Assembly (NCBI GenBank): GCA_002401885.1
Contig: NVUL01000048.1
Coordinates: forward strand, 1-52,845
Length of the DNA stretch: 52,845 nucleotides
Source: SAR86 cluster bacterium
Lineage (GTDB): Bacteria; Pseudomonadota; Gammaproteobacteria; Pseudomonadales; Pseudohongiellaceae
Reading direction: 5' to 3'
Positions 35,625 through 44,960 of the stretch are shown here, one piece after another (the first letter of the stretch is position 1; each line of letters starts with the position of its first letter). The position numbers and the translations under genes were made by a program. A model generated the notes under the pieces. That model saw only the letters and a list, made by a program, of their open reading frames with translations. It was not told the DNA's origin and did not search any database.

Positions 35625-36485
35625 CTATTTGAGATCGGGCAACACCGGCATCTCGATCTTTAGCACCTGTCGCGTACTACGCAGAATCGCCCAGAGAGTG
35701 TTGCCATCAACCGAGCGATCCCAGGCGATGCCCTGGCCATTCAGGCCCGGTAGTCGAATCGTTGCGAGCCAGTCTAACTCCGATCCAGTTTCTGGCAATG
35801 CCATGACATAGAATTCCGGATCGTCGTGCCCGCTGAGATACAAGTGGCCATCGCTTCCCCAGGAACCCCCCGAATTACTCATCGGCGACATTCTTCGCAG
35901 AATTTCCGCAGGAAGCGACCAGCTTTGCAACACCTGAAAGTCGTCATCGAGTTGCACCATGACAGTATTGCGTGTCTCTCCGTAGGGATCGGTCATTCCC
36001 CTTTGTACGCGATCATAATTCGCGAAGGTGCCCCACCACGAACCATTGTGTCTATCCAACCAAGTAAAGGATCCCAACATAACACCGAAGCTATGGGTTT
36101 CGATGTGCCGCATGGTTGCCACTTCCCAAACTTCGATGGAGCTCGTCATAGGCCAGCCCGGATAATTCGAATGGGCGGCATACAACCTGCCATCTACGAC
36201 CACACCACTATCTAGATGTATCAGAGGATCGTTTGCGGGCGATTTTTCAGTTGATTGCTGCTTGGCTCTACCCGTGTCCTTGTCATGCTGGGTCAGACGC
36301 CCATTACTAATCGCGTAGAAAAAATTTGCGTCTACCGCCACCGCCTGAAAAGCATCGTAGGCATCGAATTGCTTAACAATCTTGGCATCGAATTCAGGCG
36401 GCTGAGCAAAAACACTCGAACAGAGCAATGCACACGCAAAGTACAGAGACATTGACAAGTTTCGTTTGATCGAAAATAGAGTCAT
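35625..36485 (-). CDS. Secreted propeller-like protein of unknown function
   Basis: 286 residues from the ATG at 36485, which has AAAGG 10 bases upstream; a GTG ten codons earlier is also open. Signal peptide about 1-27. The mature part consists of repeated strands with WD-like ends (for example SWWGTFANYDRVQ, GSDGHLYLSGHDDPEFYV and GQGIAWDRSVDGNTLWAIL). This fits a beta-propeller of the SMP-30 or quinoprotein sort. Catalytic residues cannot be named. It is convergent with the phosphoesterase gene. Confidence 0.7.
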   Translation of the reverse strand: MTLFSIKRNLSMSLYFACALLCSSVFAQPPEFDAKIVKQFDAYDAFQAVAVDANFFYAISNGRLTQHDKDTGRAKQQSTEKSPANDPLIHLDSGVVVDGRLYAAHSNYPGWPMTSSIEVWEVATMRHIETHSFGVMLGSFTWLDRHNGSWWGTFANYDRVQRGMTDPYGETRNTVMVQLDDDFQVLQSWSLPAEILRRMSPMSNSGGSWGSDGHLYLSGHDDPEFYVMALPETGSELDWLATIRLPGLNGQGIAWDRSVDGNTLWAILRSTRQVLKIEMPVLPDLK

Positions 36486-36525
36486 TAGACTTTTGCCTTT
36501 AATGAGCTGGCTCACTATTTATTGC

Positions 36526-37284
36526 TCAGCTTCGCAGATAAGAAGCGCCATTCACATCGATAATAGTGCCGGTAGAAAATTCGGCTCCTGCAGAGGCGAG
36601 GAACAATACGGCATGGGCAACCTCTTCTGGCTGTGCGACTCGATTGAAGGGACTCTGTGCCTTGATCGCCTCGCCCTCAGGGCCATTTAACCTATCTGCA
36701 GTGAGTTCGGTATTGACGAAGCCCGGCGCTACCGCACCAACGAATATCTTATATTCGGCCAGTGCTACCGCCAATGACTGACTCAGGGAGTTTAGACCAG
36801 CCTTGCTGGCGCCGTAGGCTGCTTTCGTTGGCTCTCCACGAAACGCACCCCGAGAGGTAATATTGACGATACGGCCGCCGCCCTGATCGATCATATGCTT
36901 TGCGGCGCAGAAACAGATATTGGCAGGGCCTATAAGATTGGCATCGATCGTCTGCCTCCAGGCCTGCTGCCAGTCTTTGTAGTCGGTAGTTGGCAGCGGG
37001 TGGTACACGCCAATACCCGCATTGTTAACCACGATATCCAAGCTGCCGAAGTGCTTTATTACATCAAAGACCGCTTTCTCTACCTGATCGGGGTCAGCAA
37101 CATCCGCCTTGATTGCAAAATGCCCACCGCCTTCAAGTTCGGCGAGAGTCTTATCGGCGCTCGCTTGGTCGCTGCGAAACAGTACAGCGACTCGCGCACC
37201 TTTTTTTGCGAACGCCAAAGCGATCGCCTTGCCGATTCCTCGAGTACCACCTGTAACTAGCACTGTCTTATCAGTAAAATCCAA
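36526..37284 (-). CDS. Short-chain dehydrogenase/reductase, FabG-like
   Basis: 252 residues, apparently from TTG 37284. Classical SDR motifs: TGGTRGIG at 10-17 for the nucleotide, NNAGIGVY near 88, the catalytic Ser-Tyr-Lys as NITSR, then YGASK about 155-159, and the PGFVNT segment. RS following the second strand (LFRSD) favours NADP(H). Substrate unknown; related enzymes reduce 3-oxoacyl-ACP or oxidise alcohols. Next to gap on the same strand, 49 bases apart. Confidence 0.9.
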   Translation of the reverse strand: MDFTDKTVLVTGGTRGIGKAIALAFAKKGARVAVLFRSDQASADKTLAELEGGGHFAIKADVADPDQVEKAVFDVIKHFGSLDIVVNNAGIGVYHPLPTTDYKDWQQAWRQTIDANLIGPANICFCAAKHMIDQGGGRIVNITSRGAFRGEPTKAAYGASKAGLNSLSQSLAVALAEYKIFVGAVAPGFVNTELTADRLNGPEGEAIKAQSPFNRVAQPEEVAHAVLFLASAGAEFSTGTIIDVNGASYLRS

Positions 37285-37333
37285 TCTAGTGTTCTCTCAA
37301 ATGTTACGGCGGCGTATCCAAAAAATGTAACAG

Positions 37334-38353
37334 CTAAGCAATCCCATCCATCTGCGCCAATCGCTGAACTAATTCCTCAACTCGGGTACTGTACCCGCAC
37401 TCGTTGTCGTACCAACTCACGACCTTCACCATACGATCTTGCATTACTTGCGTCAGCAATGAATCGAAGATACTGGAGTGGGAATTACCGATAATATCGC
37501 TGCTAACGATCTCAGCGGTGGAATACTGCAAGATGCCTTGCATAGGTCCAAGCGCGGCTGTTCTCATTGCCGCATTTATCGATTCGACTGTAGCATCAGC
37601 ATCAAGCTCGAGCACAAGGTCTACGATGCTGCCATCGGGAATCGGCACACGCATGGCCAAACCATCCAACTTGCCAGCCAATTCGGGCATAACCAGGCCT
37701 ATGGCCTTCGCCGCCCCAGTTGAAGTTGGTACTATATTGGTAGCCGCATTACGCGAACGCCGCTTGTCGCTACCATGGGGTGAATCTATCAATCGCTGAC
37801 CAGAGGTATAGGCATGCACCGTAGTGAGCAAGCCGCGACGAATGCCGAAGGTATCGTGCAACACCTTCGCTAGTGGCGCGGCGCAGTTCGTCGTGCAGCT
37901 CGCATTGCTGATAATTGTGCTGGAAGGCGTGATCACATGATCGTTAACGCCGCTCACAAGAGTTGCATCGAGAGGATCTTTACAAGGCACCGTGAGCACG
38001 ACACGTTTAGCGCCGCCATCGATATGTTTCTGCAAATCCGCTAAGTGTCTGAAAGCGCCGGAACTCTCTATAACATAGTCCACACCCAACTCCTTCCAGG
38101 GAAGTTTTGCTGGATCTCTTTCACTTAACACCTTGAACTTATCGCCATCGATTTCCATGTCGTCGCCATCAAAGCTCACCTCACCAGGGAATACTCCATG
38201 AGTGCTGTCATATTTAAAGGCATAGGAAAGCTGATCTGGACTCGCAAGGTCATTCACCGCAACCACATCATAGTGTTTACGTAGTTTCGCGATGCGCATG
38301 ATAGTGCGACCGATACGACCGAAACCGTTGATAGCAATTTTAGGTAGTGACAT
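37334..38353 (-). CDS. gap: Glyceraldehyde-3-phosphate dehydrogenase, type I
   Basis: 339 residues; GGAGAAG precedes the ATG. NAD-binding INGFGRIGR (8-16), Asp 35 in NDL (NAD preferred), catalytic Cys 153 in SNASCTTNC, His 180 in TTVHAYT, and the phosphate site with the ATNIVPTSTGAAKA motif. It interconverts glyceraldehyde-3-phosphate and 1,3-bisphosphoglycerate. It is the only central glycolysis gene in the window and sits among unrelated genes, so its expression is probably separate. Confidence 0.96.
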   Translation of the reverse strand: MSLPKIAINGFGRIGRTIMRIAKLRKHYDVVAVNDLASPDQLSYAFKYDSTHGVFPGEVSFDGDDMEIDGDKFKVLSERDPAKLPWKELGVDYVIESSGAFRHLADLQKHIDGGAKRVVLTVPCKDPLDATLVSGVNDHVITPSSTIISNASCTTNCAAPLAKVLHDTFGIRRGLLTTVHAYTSGQRLIDSPHGSDKRRSRNAATNIVPTSTGAAKAIGLVMPELAGKLDGLAMRVPIPDGSIVDLVLELDADATVESINAAMRTAALGPMQGILQYSTAEIVSSDIIGNSHSSIFDSLLTQVMQDRMVKVVSWYDNECGYSTRVEELVQRLAQMDGIA

Positions 38354-38379
38354 AGTACTTCTCCAAAACTACACTGCGC

Positions 38380-39348
38380 CTACTCGGCCAACACCTTCTC
38401 AGTTAGCTCCCAAAGTTTCATTGCGCCCTCCTCACTCACAGCCCAAGGTGCCACATCACAGAATCGAGGCGAGTCTTCAGTGGCGAGATTGGACACGTTA
38501 CAGTCTTCACAGTAGAGGCCGCCGGTGTCGGCAAGCGCATCGCTGGTTGCTGCCCAAAGGGTTGTGCTGCAACCCTGCGTCGTCGACTTGAACATCGCAG
38601 CGACCTGTTCGGAGATATTGCCATCGGCATCCGTCCAGCCCAGCGCCATCATCTCTTCGTTAGGCAGATGCCGCTGCAGTGGCGTAAGAATTCCTCCCGG
38701 GTGAACTGAGAAGCCCTGCACGCCTTGATCTCGATACTTCATGTCTAGGCCTAGCGCAAACAAGGCGTTGGCGGTCTTCGCCTGAGCATAGGCGGTCCAT
38801 TTTTCGTAGGCGGTAGATTCGAAATGAATATCGTCCCAGAGAATATCGCTGCGACGGTGCGCGACAGAAGACAGGCAAACCACGCGCGCCGAACCGGCAT
38901 TTTTCAAGAGAGGCAGCAGCGCATTAGTTAGGACAAAATGTCCTAGGTGATTGACACCAAATTGCGATTCCCAGTTGTTACCGACCCGCGCTTCCGGGCA
39001 GGCCATGATGCCGGCATTGTTAATCAACAAATCGAGTTTCGGTTCTCGGCCCGTTACGGCGGCCGCGTAGCCACGAACGCTTGCAAGATCGGCAAGGTCC
39101 ATCGCATCTACAATCACCTCGCCCTCTATGTCCTTTAGGTTTTCCTTCGCTTTGTCAGGAGTGCGTACCGGCACGTAGACTTTTGCACCAGCGGCAGCCA
39201 GCGCACGTGTTGTCTCCAAGCCGATACCCGAGTAACCGCCGGTTACGATCGCGACTTTGCCTGACAGATCTTTGCTACCCAAAATCTCACTGGGCTCGGG
39301 CTTTGCACTGAATCCGGAAGCTAATTTTTCCTGCACTCGTGTCGACAT
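38380..39348 (-). CDS. Short-chain dehydrogenase, retinol dehydrogenase-like
   Basis: 322 residues from the ATG at 39348 (GAGGG 8 bases upstream); the TTG two codons earlier is not preferred. TGGYSGIG nucleotide motif near 35, NNAGIMACPE near 115, catalytic Ser in CLSSVAH and the YAQAKTAN Tyr-Lys pair. This matches extended-length SDRs of the WW-oxidoreductase/retinol dehydrogenase type. A C-terminal extension contains four or five cysteines and the DTGGLYCEDC segment. Substrate unknown. 26 bases upstream of gap. Confidence 0.88.
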   Translation of the reverse strand: MSTRVQEKLASGFSAKPEPSEILGSKDLSGKVAIVTGGYSGIGLETTRALAAAGAKVYVPVRTPDKAKENLKDIEGEVIVDAMDLADLASVRGYAAAVTGREPKLDLLINNAGIMACPEARVGNNWESQFGVNHLGHFVLTNALLPLLKNAGSARVVCLSSVAHRRSDILWDDIHFESTAYEKWTAYAQAKTANALFALGLDMKYRDQGVQGFSVHPGGILTPLQRHLPNEEMMALGWTDADGNISEQVAAMFKSTTQGCSTTLWAATSDALADTGGLYCEDCNVSNLATEDSPRFCDVAPWAVSEEGAMKLWELTEKVLAE

Positions 39349-39419
39349 TTCCAACCCTCTATTAGTGGGACCGATACGTCCCGTGGAGATATTTGTAGTG
39401 TTTCTACCTTAACGGAATC

Positions 39420-40958
39420 TCAAGCAGCTGTGAATGTATTCATACCACCACGCGAGACAACAGACCCCGTGCAAGCTAGGAAATCATCCTGCAGCATCTG
39501 CCCGAGTGTTAGCGCGTCACAAGCCGTGTTGGCGATAAAGCGTTGGTCAGTCTCAAGCAGCCTACCAATGACTATTCCACGCACGGGATTCGTCTTGTCG
39601 AAACAGACCGTGTAGGTTTCAATCTTCGCCGCACCATTCGGAGCCTCAATAAATTCTGGGCTTGGCATGGCGTTGATCCGGGCCTGTATCTTTGCGTTTG
39701 ATTCCCTTTCCCATTCACCCCGTAGGGGTGAAGCAGAATAAATGCCCGTCGCGTGTTTCGATAGACGCCCGCCGTTTGCTGTTATCAATGCGTATTGCTG
39801 CGGGTCTGCACGCAGCAGGGGCATTGCAGTCGCAATAGCATGCATTGAATAGTTGTTTCCTGGCCCGCCGAAAAATGGCAACCCTCCTGTTAACGTTAAT
39901 CCACGCGGGTCCGAGCAAGACAATCCTAGCGCGTCACAAGCAACCTCAACAGCCGACGGAAAACAGGAATAGATATCAATTAAGTCTATGTCCTCAAGAG
40001 TTTTACCGGCCATCTCAAACGCCTGCTGACTATTTTCTGCAATGGCGGGCGAGGAGTGGAGATTAACTCGTTCACTGATAAGCAGTTTCTCGTTCGCCTC
40101 ACTACAGCCGTGAAGGAAAATCCACTTGGAAGGATCGATACCAAGCTGCCTTGCCTTTCCTACTGAAGTCATGACTACAGCCGCGCCTTGGTTTACAGCA
40201 TCCCGTGAATTCATAAACTTCGGATAGGGGAAGCAGATGAAACGATTTTCTGGAGTTACGTTGGCCAACTCCATCGCAGAGCGCTGCGTACCGTAAAATG
40301 AGAGCGGGTTATTGGCAGCCACTTCTGTAAAGGGTGCGAAGAGTTCTCCCATTGCTAACAGATGTTCTTCTACCGACCGCCCTCTATCTTTTCGGATGGC
40401 GTTCTCGAAAAGAGGATAGGCGTGAATTGGCGCAATCAATCCATGAGCTATCTCATGAGCGCTTGCCAGGTCCTCACCTATGCCCCGATCTTCCAGTGAA
40501 CCCGCGTCTTCTTCCTGCCAAATCAGCTCAACATTATTTCTGAGTGCGAGCTGCGCCGTTCGAATTGCCTCGGAACCGGTAAGAAGTACAACAGATACAT
40601 CGCCGCAGCTTATGCGTTCCGCCATCTCGTTGATTAGTTTCTGCGGCGTGTTTCCACCGACATTACTGTAGATGGCGTTCGTCGGATCTGCGCCTATTTT
40701 TCTCGCCACGGCGCGGGGTGGGTTCTCGGCGCGGCCGAAGGAGGTTGTAACACGCGGTTTCTTGTAGGAATCCTGGAATATTCGAACCACTGCAAGCGTA
40801 TCTATCTCTGCCGCGAGCTTGTGCTTGATACCCGTATCAGCCAATGCAGCCTTTGCGGCCTCAGCTGCTAGTCCCATCGGCGAGTGCGCCAGCTCTGGGC
40901 TAGTCTCCCTGTCTGTGAACTGGCCAGCGCCAACTAGTATGGGTGTCGAATCTAACAA
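39420..40958 (-). CDS. Thiolase-like protein (SCP2/TLP type) lacking the usual cysteines
   Basis: 512 residues, probably from TTG 40958 with AAGGA 7 bases upstream. The N-terminal two thirds have the thiolase fold. The segment where biosynthetic thiolases have their nucleophilic Cys reads YSNVGGNTPQK (97-107), without Cys, and the C-terminal Cys of the CxG motif is replaced as well (TANGGRLSKHATG). A His is kept in NNYSMHAIAT. About 110 extra residues at the C-terminus resemble the extra domain of monomeric thiolase-like proteins. It may bind acyl-CoA without normal thiolysis. Commonly labelled acetyl-CoA acetyltransferase. Confidence 0.82.
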   Translation of the reverse strand: MLDSTPILVGAGQFTDRETSPELAHSPMGLAAEAAKAALADTGIKHKLAAEIDTLAVVRIFQDSYKKPRVTTSFGRAENPPRAVARKIGADPTNAIYSNVGGNTPQKLINEMAERISCGDVSVVLLTGSEAIRTAQLALRNNVELIWQEEDAGSLEDRGIGEDLASAHEIAHGLIAPIHAYPLFENAIRKDRGRSVEEHLLAMGELFAPFTEVAANNPLSFYGTQRSAMELANVTPENRFICFPYPKFMNSRDAVNQGAAVVMTSVGKARQLGIDPSKWIFLHGCSEANEKLLISERVNLHSSPAIAENSQQAFEMAGKTLEDIDLIDIYSCFPSAVEVACDALGLSCSDPRGLTLTGGLPFFGGPGNNYSMHAIATAMPLLRADPQQYALITANGGRLSKHATGIYSASPLRGEWERESNAKIQARINAMPSPEFIEAPNGAAKIETYTVCFDKTNPVRGIVIGRLLETDQRFIANTACDALTLGQMLQDDFLACTGSVVSRGGMNTFTAA

Positions 40959-41026
40959 GCAGGAATCCTTAGTGGAGCCGTAGAAAATTGAAATTTATTT
41001 CCGTAATAGACTGCTCGCAGTTGAGC

Positions 41027-41437
41027 TTAACTGTCTTTGGGTCCAATCCATTCGAAGGGATTGTGGGCTAATTCCCACAGATGACCATCGGGATCTTTGA
41101 AGTAACCGGAGTAGCCGCCCCAGAATACCTTCTGTGGTTTTTTAACTAGCGTAGCGCCAGCAGCGATTGCCTCCTCCATCGCTGCGTCTACCTCTGCCTC
41201 GTTCTCTAGATTATGAGCGAGAGCAAAGCCGTTGAATCCCTCGCCTGCTTTGGGCACCATCGCATCTTCTGCTAGCGCCTCTCTTCCATACAACCCCAAC
41301 CAAGTTCCATCGAGAGTGAAAAACGCAACTTCGGGTGGAGATTCTAGCTGAGGAAAGCCGAGCCCATCTCGATAAAATTTAACGGATCTCTCGATATCTT
41401 CTACACCTAATGTGATCATACTTATTCGTGGCTTCAT
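41027..41437 (-). CDS. VOC (glyoxalase/bleomycin resistance) family protein
   Basis: 136 residues. Two beta-alpha-beta-beta-beta repeats: ISMITLGVEDIERSVKFYRDGLG at the start (shown in part) and the second half ending in GYSGYFKDPDGHLWELAHNP with the Glu that binds metal in this fold. Such proteins are dioxygenases, isomerases or binding proteins for toxic compounds. Substrate not predictable. Good ribosome site before the ATG. Confidence 0.85.
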   Translation of the reverse strand: MKPRISMITLGVEDIERSVKFYRDGLGFPQLESPPEVAFFTLDGTWLGLYGREALAEDAMVPKAGEGFNGFALAHNLENEAEVDAAMEEAIAAGATLVKKPQKVFWGGYSGYFKDPDGHLWELAHNPFEWIGPKDS

Positions 41438-41464
41438 CGTTGTCCCTTCTTACAGTAAATACTC

Positions 41465-42334
41465 TTATTGCAGATGCCGCGTTGGAGACATTAGAGACCT
41501 AAACTCTACGCCCCAGTTTTCTTCTCGCTTACTGAGGACCCAGACAGCTGGACCGGTCAAGTAATGTTCAAAGCTAGGGTTAAAACGCTCAAAACTCAAC
41601 TCTACAATCACCTGATTTTCTGAGACATTTACGATTTCGAAGTCACCTAGCTCGCTGCTATGCCAATTTTCTCTCTCGCGCATGCGCTCAAAACTCATCG
41701 TGACGATCGGCGATGAAACATCCGCAGCGAGGATAAATTGTCCGGCACTCAGCATGATTTGCGGCACATGATTTACCCTCAAAAGCGCCGCATTGTCTGC
41801 GGCATTGAATGCCACAAAGAATTCATCAACCAGAGCAATTGCCGCTTGGCGGGCATTTTCTAGAGCTGCCTCGCCTGACTCGAGGGTCAGTTGCCCCGGC
41901 GCACGATACTGCATTCCCCAATGCCCTTCATTATTTGTCACTACATAAAACACATAGCCACGGCTGATCACTTCGCCAGCAGTATTAAGACGGCTGTACT
42001 CGACTTCGAAATTTACTTTTTGATCAGAAGATTGCCTAGGAGTGATCTTATCGAATGTACTGCGTACCCAGCTCTGCTGCTTCAGCGCATCGAAATCAGT
42101 AATAAATTGCTCTGGTTCATTCGCAACGATCAAGCCCATTGGGCTGTGAGTAATGTGCGGGTAATTCACTGTCTTCTGAACAGCACTGTTATCTGCCGAA
42201 TTCCATGCTGCAAGAAAACGCTCTAAGGCGGCTCTGGCTTCCATTTCTGACTCCTGATCAGCATGAGCATTTACGGTAGTGGTAGACAGTAGCAAGAGAC
42301 AAAATATTCTTAACAATTGATGATGTACTTTCAT
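41465..42334 (-). CDS. Secreted protein with two NTF2-like domains
   Basis: 289 residues; AGGTG precedes the ATG, signal peptide about 1-25. Two similar halves: about 30-150, beginning AALERFLAAWNSADNSAV, and about 160-285, beginning ALVDEFFVAFNAADNAAL. Each ends in a strand with Trp-Gly-x-x-(Y/F)R (HWGMQYR and NWGVEFR). This is an internal duplication of a SnoaL/NTF2-like cone. No catalytic residues stand out; ligand binding in the periplasm is possible. 28 bases upstream of the VOC gene. Confidence 0.75.
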   Translation of the reverse strand: MKVHHQLLRIFCLLLLSTTTVNAHADQESEMEARAALERFLAAWNSADNSAVQKTVNYPHITHSPMGLIVANEPEQFITDFDALKQQSWVRSTFDKITPRQSSDQKVNFEVEYSRLNTAGEVISRGYVFYVVTNNEGHWGMQYRAPGQLTLESGEAALENARQAAIALVDEFFVAFNAADNAALLRVNHVPQIMLSAGQFILAADVSSPIVTMSFERMRERENWHSSELGDFEIVNVSENQVIVELSFERFNPSFEHYLTGPAVWVLSKREENWGVEFRSLMSPTRHLQ

Positions 42335-42393
42335 TTAGAATCACCTCGAAGCATCCAGGCACATAGCCATTTAGAATTAAAATCGCTCCATGA

Positions 42394-42915
42394 CTAAACC
42401 CAGCGCCTTACCTTCTTTTTGTAGGCTAGATATTCTTCGCCAAACTTCTCTTCCAGATAAGCCTCTTCCTTCGCAATCGCAATGTAATAGAGAAGGAAAG
42501 CGGCCGGAATAAAACTAATCAAAATCCAGAAGCTGTTGCTGGCAATCCCGATACCGATGTTAATCAGACAAAATCCTGCATAGATGGGATTGCGTGACCA
42601 GGCGTAGAAACCCGTTGTTACAATCGACCTAGTCGGTTTCCAGGGCTCGATGGCAGTGCCCGCTCGCCTGAATGAAGTGGCCACAAGAATCGCTATCGTG
42701 ATGCCAAACAACACGAGCAAGTAGCCGAAAATTTCAATGGATTCCGGGATACCCAAACCAACAGGCCGCAGATATTGCAGACCTGCTCCCAAGAGGATGC
42801 AGCTCGCGAATAGCGCAGGAGGCGGGAATTTAACTGCAGGCCCATTCTTATCTCGAGCTTTAACTTTTACATCCTGCTTGTCTTCAGTCTGTTCCCCAGG
42901 CAATTCGTCACTCAT
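42394..42915 (-). CDS. Isoprenylcysteine carboxyl methyltransferase-like membrane protein
   Basis: 173 residues with four membrane helices (about 32-50, 55-82, 115-130, 130-150). The C-terminal half has the family features SRNPIYAGFCLINIG and EEAYLEEKFGEEYLAYKKKVRRW, the SAM-binding part of ICMT/phospholipid methyltransferases. Bacterial members are uncharacterised methyltransferases of the inner membrane. Single gene. Confidence 0.85.
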   Translation of the reverse strand: MSDELPGEQTEDKQDVKVKARDKNGPAVKFPPPALFASCILLGAGLQYLRPVGLGIPESIEIFGYLLVLFGITIAILVATSFRRAGTAIEPWKPTRSIVTTGFYAWSRNPIYAGFCLINIGIGIASNSFWILISFIPAAFLLYYIAIAKEEAYLEEKFGEEYLAYKKKVRRWV

Positions 42916-43009
42916 TACTCACCCCACTCGCTTTGCTTCAGCCGGATAATCAGTATATACCCAACAGCTACTGGCGTATGCCCGAGACAAGCTCGCAGAA
43001 TAGTCCATT

Positions 43010-43951
43010 CTAGCGGACAGCCTGATTACCAAAATCCGGCATCTCGAAGAGGCAAATGTTGAGGCCACGTTCGGGGTACTTGTCTTTAAATTCCGGCGCG
43101 ACAGCCATCTCTCCTAGATAGACTCCCTCAGGATTGTGCTTCTCGAAGAGTTCCTGCAGATATTCACCACTCAGAAAAGGGCTATTAATCGTAGCGATGA
43201 CTTTCGCACCCGGCGCACAAAAATTGTGAAGCTTCTTCATTACTGCAGCATAATTTTTTGCTGAATCGAAACTTCCGCGCTGCCGCATCGGCGGGTCAAT
43301 AATCACTATATCGTAGCGGCCAAATTGTTTGATCCTTCCCCAGGACTTAAATAGGTTGTGCGGGATCGACTTCACGCTGCGAAGGTCTTGCTGGTTCAGA
43401 GTATGATTCTGTTCGCCCCACTTAATACTCGTCTTACTCATATCCACATTGGCCACCGATCTTGCACCACCGGCAAGAGCTGCCACGGAAAGCGAGCAAG
43501 TATAAGCAAACAAGTTCAGCACGTTGGCATCGCGACTGTTTTCTAGCAACCAGTCGCGCAGGCAGCGCATATCGAGAAACAAACCACAATTCTGCTGCGT
43601 GCCGGGATGCACGTCGAAGCGCAGGCTGCCTTCGTTTGCGACTAGCGGGCCCGCCGCCTCGCCATAAATAGTCTGTGCCGGGGCTCCGCGTTCGAATCGA
43701 TTCTGCAGCACAATCGTCCGAATTTGTTTCAAGGCATCTGCGCGCAGCAAGACCTCCTTTAATTCTTCAAGATCATCTATCTCTGCATGGGCGGTAATTA
43801 AAATCAGGGGACGAAACCAGTCGATGCAGATATGCTCGAGGCCGGGAAACAACTGACCTCGACCGTGAAAGACCCTACGCGCATCTGGCTGATCGCCTGC
43901 AAAAAAAGCTGCTGCGGATTTTTCTATAGCCTCTAGCTTATAAAGAGTCAA
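43010..43951 (-). CDS. SAM-dependent methyltransferase, RlmI/Methyltrans_SAM type
   Basis: 313 residues, apparently from TTG 43951. The catalytic domain has a SAM motif I (VLNLFAYTCSLSVAALAGGA, then NVDMSK), followed by DIVIIDPPMRQRG, the DPP motif of rRNA cytosine and purine methyltransferases. The N-terminal part (about 1-130) is a short non-PUA domain. RNA methylation is likely, but the substrate base is not clear. Confidence 0.82.
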   Translation of the reverse strand: MTLYKLEAIEKSAAAFFAGDQPDARRVFHGRGQLFPGLEHICIDWFRPLILITAHAEIDDLEELKEVLLRADALKQIRTIVLQNRFERGAPAQTIYGEAAGPLVANEGSLRFDVHPGTQQNCGLFLDMRCLRDWLLENSRDANVLNLFAYTCSLSVAALAGGARSVANVDMSKTSIKWGEQNHTLNQQDLRSVKSIPHNLFKSWGRIKQFGRYDIVIIDPPMRQRGSFDSAKNYAAVMKKLHNFCAPGAKVIATINSPFLSGEYLQELFEKHNPEGVYLGEMAVAPEFKDKYPERGLNICLFEMPDFGNQAVR

Positions 43952-44049
43952 AGCATCATTTCTCGGGAATTAAGCCGCCATGCTATTGGCAGTACAGGAG
44001 GGTTGAATGAGGACATTCTGACACTGATGGCGGGAAATAACTGCAACTT

Positions 44050-44730
44050 CTAACTTTTGATTTTTCTATTGCAAATCTCGACTGATGCATAGTCCGCCCT
44101 AGGCAGCTGCGCCTCCAGTCGCCCAAGAAATACATCGACATCGTCGAACGGCAAGTCTTTAAGCGCGGCGTAGTCACTATTCCACCACTCGCTCTTCAGA
44201 AGGCCTACGATCTGCTCCATGCTGAAGCGCGTACGCACTACCTTGCCCGGATTGCCAACGACGATCTGATAAGGCTCAACATCTTTGGTAACAACTGCAT
44301 TGCGTCCGATAACGGCACCGTTGCCAATTTTTACTCCCGCCATAACAACTACATTGTGGGCTATCCAGACATCATGGCCAATGCTGGCATAGACACAACT
44401 GGCCTCATAGTCTCCACTTACAGACATGCTACTGGAAACCCAATCGATCGGGTGGTTATCTGCTGGCTGACCAAGAACCACATTGCGCCCGATTGAACAG
44501 AATCTGCCAATCGACTCGAGATTCCATATCTCACCACCCTCGCGCATATAACTGTAAGCGCCCATATAGAGCGGATGATCCGCCTTCGGCAAGCGAACCT
44601 GCACATCGCCGAGTCGCGAATGCTCCTCCATGATCAGGTGAGATTGCACGCTAATATTGCTGAAATCCTGAATACGGATACCGCGTCGTTTCGCCTTCAG
44701 CTTTTCGAATCTATTTAGGATACTTGGCAC
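44050..44730 (-). CDS. Hexapeptide-repeat O-acetyltransferase, CatB/Vat-like
   Basis: 226 residues from a GTG start. A left-handed beta helix of hexapeptide repeats (about 40-165) is interrupted by a loop holding DNHPIDWVSSS with the likely catalytic His, as in xenobiotic acetyltransferases. Then come IGHDVWIAHNVVVMAGV and the C-terminal GNPGKVVRTRF signature of this branch. It acetylates a hydroxyl on a sugar or small molecule with acetyl-CoA. The neighbours give no hint to the substrate, so resistance should not be assumed. Confidence 0.88.
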   Translation of the reverse strand: MPSILNRFEKLKAKRRGIRIQDFSNISVQSHLIMEEHSRLGDVQVRLPKADHPLYMGAYSYMREGGEIWNLESIGRFCSIGRNVVLGQPADNHPIDWVSSSMSVSGDYEASCVYASIGHDVWIAHNVVVMAGVKIGNGAVIGRNAVVTKDVEPYQIVVGNPGKVVRTRFSMEQIVGLLKSEWWNSDYAALKDLPFDDVDVFLGRLEAQLPRADYASVEICNRKIKS

Positions 44731-44903
44731 TTATGCAGTGGCTCCCTTGCTTTCTATTCGTCCTTACAAATCTCTAATAGAGGCCATCAAGCGAGACACC
44801 CCAGCCGTCGTCATCTCTTCATGTTGCTCGAAGAACTGGCCCGCGCTGCCCACAAGCTAAGCGTCTAATTTTGGCGAAATTTAACGGTGTCTCGAAAAAT
44901 TGC

Positions 44904-44922
44904 CTACTATCATCAATAGTAG
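44904..44922. promoter_or_regulatory. Inverted repeat upstream of recQ
   Basis: CTACTAT at 44904-44910 and ATAGTAG at 44916-44922 form a 7-base inverted repeat with a 5-base spacer, about 40 bases before the recQ ATG. It could be an operator or chance. No clear -35/-10 pair with normal spacing accompanies it. Confidence 0.25.
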
Positions 44923-44960
44923 CAATAGAATCTGTTAACTATACGGTATACTGCCCCGCA

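Noticed and set aside
44050-44730. Antibiotic (chloramphenicol or streptogramin) resistance gene
   Set aside because: The acetyltransferase family is broad and includes sugar O-acetyltransferases; nothing nearby supports resistance.
44871-44960. TTG-started 30-codon extension of recQ
   Set aside because: The extension has no similarity to RecQ N-termini; the ATG at 44961 gives the usual start.
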